A stretch of DNA of 7,412 nt from positions 1 to 7,412 of the forward strand of contig JANXXV010000444.1 of NCBI GenBank assembly GCA_025350445.1, written 5' to 3'. This document shows positions 5,859 through 7,412 of the stretch, in pieces. The stretch comes from Bryobacteraceae bacterium. Its GTDB lineage: Bacteria > Acidobacteriota > Terriglobia > Bryobacterales > Bryobacteraceae. Numbering within the stretch: position 1 is the first letter of the stretch; each line of letters begins with the position of its first letter. The notes under the pieces were generated by a model. That model did no database searches. It was not told the origin of the DNA and saw only the letters and a list, made by a program, of their open reading frames with translations. The translations under genes were made by a program, and so were the position numbers.

Positions 5859-6956
5859 ATGACTCAAAACTGGATCGAATTCGAGGGACGCATGGCAGGA
5901 GTCTGGCGGCTGGATTCCTATCTCGGAATCCGGGACGGGACGGCCATTTATGAATCAGCCGGTGAAAGCGGCCGCTCCGTTGTGAAACTGCTGATGCTGG
6001 ACGATGAGCGCGTTGGCGCGATACGCGGCAGTTGGGCCCACGCTTACAAGTGCGCCGATCATCATTTGTTGCGGATCTACGGTATAGGCGAGGCGGAATG
6101 GGACGGAGCGTTTGTGGTCTTCGCGGTGATGGAAGCATCCGACATTAGAGTCGACGAGATTCTAGCGGAGCGTCCGGTTAGCGGGGATGAGGCGCGGTCG
6201 CTGGTTGCGGGGGTGGCTAGCGCGCTTGAGGACCTGCACCAGCGGGGCCTACAGCATGGATCGGTGATTCCATCGAACATGTATGTGGTGGGAGACGCGG
6301 TGAAGCTGGGCGTGGATACGATCTCAAGGGCGGACGAGGATGGATGGGAATCGGACATGCGGCAATTGGGGAGTACGCTGATTCATGCCATGACGAAAAG
6401 TGGCAATGCCGGTGAACTGCCGGGTCCGTTCCAGTCAATTGCGACGGGCTGCCTGGGCTCGGGGGGACGTCCGTGGACCGCGCGCCAGGTGCTGGAAGCT
6501 CTTTCTGGAAACGCGATGGCCGCTCCGGAGCGAGGCGTGAGGCGATGGCCATTTGTAGCGACGGCGGCGGTGGGGCTTTTCGGATTCCTCGGTTACTGGG
6601 CGGTGAGTGAACCGGCAAGACACACGGCGCCGGTGACGGTTCCGCCGCCGGCGGTTGATTCGACGCGGGTGCGGACGGTGACGCCTGCCGCGAAGATGGC
6701 TGCATCGCAGTCCGGATGGGCGGTGATTGCGGCGGCGTATGTAAGCCGCGAGGCTGCGGAGGGCCGTGCGGCGGAGATCGCCAAGCGTTCGCCCGGCGTG
6801 CGAACGCACGTGTTCACTTCCTCCAGCGGCGCCCGTATGAGTTATGTCTTACTTGGCGCCGGGTTGACGCGCGCAGAGGCTGACCGGGTGCTGCGGGCGG
6901 CGCGTCAATCGGGGGCTCCGCGCGATTCCTACGTCACGAAGTTAGTGGAGAAATAA
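5859..6956 (+). CDS. Membrane pseudokinase with C-terminal SPOR domain
   Basis: This 365-residue protein has three parts. Residues about 8-215 follow the bacterial Ser/Thr kinase fold: VVKLL with the VAIK-type Lys43, HHLLRIYG (68-75), the catalytic-loop position HGSVIPSN (133-140), VKLGVDTIS (148-156) and the helix-F-like DMRQLGSTL (166-174). The catalytic Asp of HRD is replaced by Ser135, the following Lys by Ile137, no DFG is present, and the glycine-rich loop is degenerate (LGIRDGTAIY). Catalysis is therefore unlikely. One membrane segment follows (about 230-249), then a proline-rich linker, then a SPOR-like domain (about 285-363; GWAVIAAAYVSREAAEGRA, YVLLGAGLTRAEADRVL). SPOR domains bind glycan strands denuded of stem peptides at division sites. 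Expected topology is kinase fold inside, SPOR in the periplasm. The ATG at 5859 is kept because EFEGRMAG resembles the N-terminus of related acidobacterial kinases; an internal ATG at 5892 is less likely. Confidence 0.82.
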   Translation: MTQNWIEFEGRMAGVWRLDSYLGIRDGTAIYESAGESGRSVVKLLMLDDERVGAIRGSWAHAYKCADHHLLRIYGIGEAEWDGAFVVFAVMEASDIRVDEILAERPVSGDEARSLVAGVASALEDLHQRGLQHGSVIPSNMYVVGDAVKLGVDTISRADEDGWESDMRQLGSTLIHAMTKSGNAGELPGPFQSIATGCLGSGGRPWTARQVLEALSGNAMAAPERGVRRWPFVATAAVGLFGFLGYWAVSEPARHTAPVTVPPPAVDSTRVRTVTPAAKMAASQSGWAVIAAAYVSREAAEGRAAEIAKRSPGVRTHVFTSSSGARMSYVLLGAGLTRAEADRVLRAARQSGAPRDSYVTKLVEK

Positions 6957-6974
6957 GGCGATGCCGGGCGAACT

Positions 6975-6984
6975 CTGATAGCCT
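6975..6984 (+). promoter_or_regulatory. Possible -10 region of the Tat-signal gene
   Basis: CTGATAGCCT lies 10 bases before the ATG at 6995, and CTCTGATAG (6973-6981) matches CTGTGATAG upstream of the carboxylesterase gene at eight of nine bases. No -35 box is evident and no ribosome site lies between it and the ATG, so a transcript starting here would have a very short leader. The alternative is read-through from the pseudokinase gene, which ends only 38 bp upstream. Confidence 0.25.
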
Positions 6985-6994
6985 ATTGGTTCTT

Positions 6995-7412
6995 ATGAAC
7001 CGACGCACTTTTCTTGCTACTTCCGCTTCCGCCGCGATGGCGTCCGCCGCCACGCGGGCTGGCGAATCCAAAAAGATTGCCGCGATCATTACGGAATACC
7101 GGCCGGGTTCACACGCCGATGTGATCGTGGGTAAATATCTGGAAGGGTATAACCAGGATCAACGTCCGCCGTATCCGCGATCGAAGATCGTCTCGATGTT
7201 TACGGAGCAGATTCCGAAAGACGACCTAAGCCGCGGGATGGCGAAGAAATACAAAGTGCCTATCTTCCGGACCGTGCAGGAGGCGCTGGCGCTGGGCGGT
7301 GAACGGCTGGCGGTGGACGGCGTGCTGCTGATTGGCGAACATGGCGAGTATCCCAGCAACGATAAGGAGCAGAAGCTGTATCCGCGCTTCGAGATGTTCC
7401 TGAAAATCACCG
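6995..7412 (+). CDS. Tat-signal protein of an uncharacterised family, N-terminal part
   Basis: The frame runs from ATG 6995 through the window edge, giving 139 residues without a stop. It begins with a textbook twin-arginine signal, NRRTFLATSASAAMASA (residues 2-18), so the protein is probably exported folded, as cofactor-binding proteins often are. The mature part starts with a Rossmann-like strand and turn (KIAAIITEYRPGSHADVIVG, 27-46), then SKIVSMFTEQIP (63-74), a helix ending in KYKVPIF (85-91), TVQEALALGGERLAVDGVLL (93-112) and IGEHGEYPSNDKEQKLYPR (113-131). I recognise this GEHG.YP..+..Q.LYPR pattern from exported hypothetical proteins of Acidobacteriota and Planctomycetes, but know of no demonstrated function. 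No ribosome site is evident before the ATG; the choice rests on the Tat motif right after it. It may be cotranscribed with the pseudokinase gene 38 bp upstream. Confidence 0.75.
   Translation, partial: MNRRTFLATSASAAMASAATRAGESKKIAAIITEYRPGSHADVIVGKYLEGYNQDQRPPYPRSKIVSMFTEQIPKDDLSRGMAKKYKVPIFRTVQEALALGGERLAVDGVLLIGEHGEYPSNDKEQKLYPRFEMFLKIT

Noticed and set aside
5767..6138. N-terminal extension of the VWA-like frame to 6138
   Set aside because: It lies antisense to the pseudokinase gene, is arginine/proline-rich as expected of a GC-rich shadow, and would hide the Sec signal that starts at 5766.

Overview
The window is GC-rich, has long open frames on both strands, and carries a mix of genes typical of soil Acidobacteriota, most likely a Bryobacter/Solibacter-type organism. 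This assignment rests on family content: an IS66-type element, Tat-exported carboxylesterase, tannase/feruloyl esterase, a kinase-like protein ending in a SPOR domain, a secreted VWA-like protein, and a Tat-signal protein of unknown function. No rRNA, tRNA, CRISPR array or conserved phage module is visible.

Layout. Positions 1-202 are the right end of an IS66-family insertion sequence: the transposase C-terminus, then a terminal inverted repeat ending in CGCTTAC. The element abuts a phage-terminase-like ATPase gene (native part 203-866) whose 5' end has been cut away. The remaining frame is still open and could start inside the IS. Next, on the + strand, comes a Tat-exported type B carboxylesterase (923-2611). 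It converges with a secreted tannase/feruloyl-esterase-family protein on the - strand (2612-4180); the two stop codons touch with no bases between them. A 434-bp stretch (4181-4614) has no recognisable gene. A secreted VWA-like protein lies on the - strand (4615-5766). It is divergent, across a 92-bp intergenic region, from a membrane pseudokinase with a C-terminal SPOR domain (5859-6956). The window ends inside a Tat-signal protein (from 6995) of a recurrent but uncharacterised family.

How the genes fit together. The two esterases both look exported and both act on ester bonds, consistent with breakdown of plant-derived aromatic or acyl esters in soil; a shared pathway is inference. The pseudokinase-SPOR protein lacks the catalytic residues of the HRD and DFG motifs, so it is more likely a binding or scaffold protein between cytoplasm and peptidoglycan than an enzyme. 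No complete new multi-gene system is evident. The observations most worth following up are the pseudokinase-SPOR/VWA-like divergent pair and the IS66-terminase junction.
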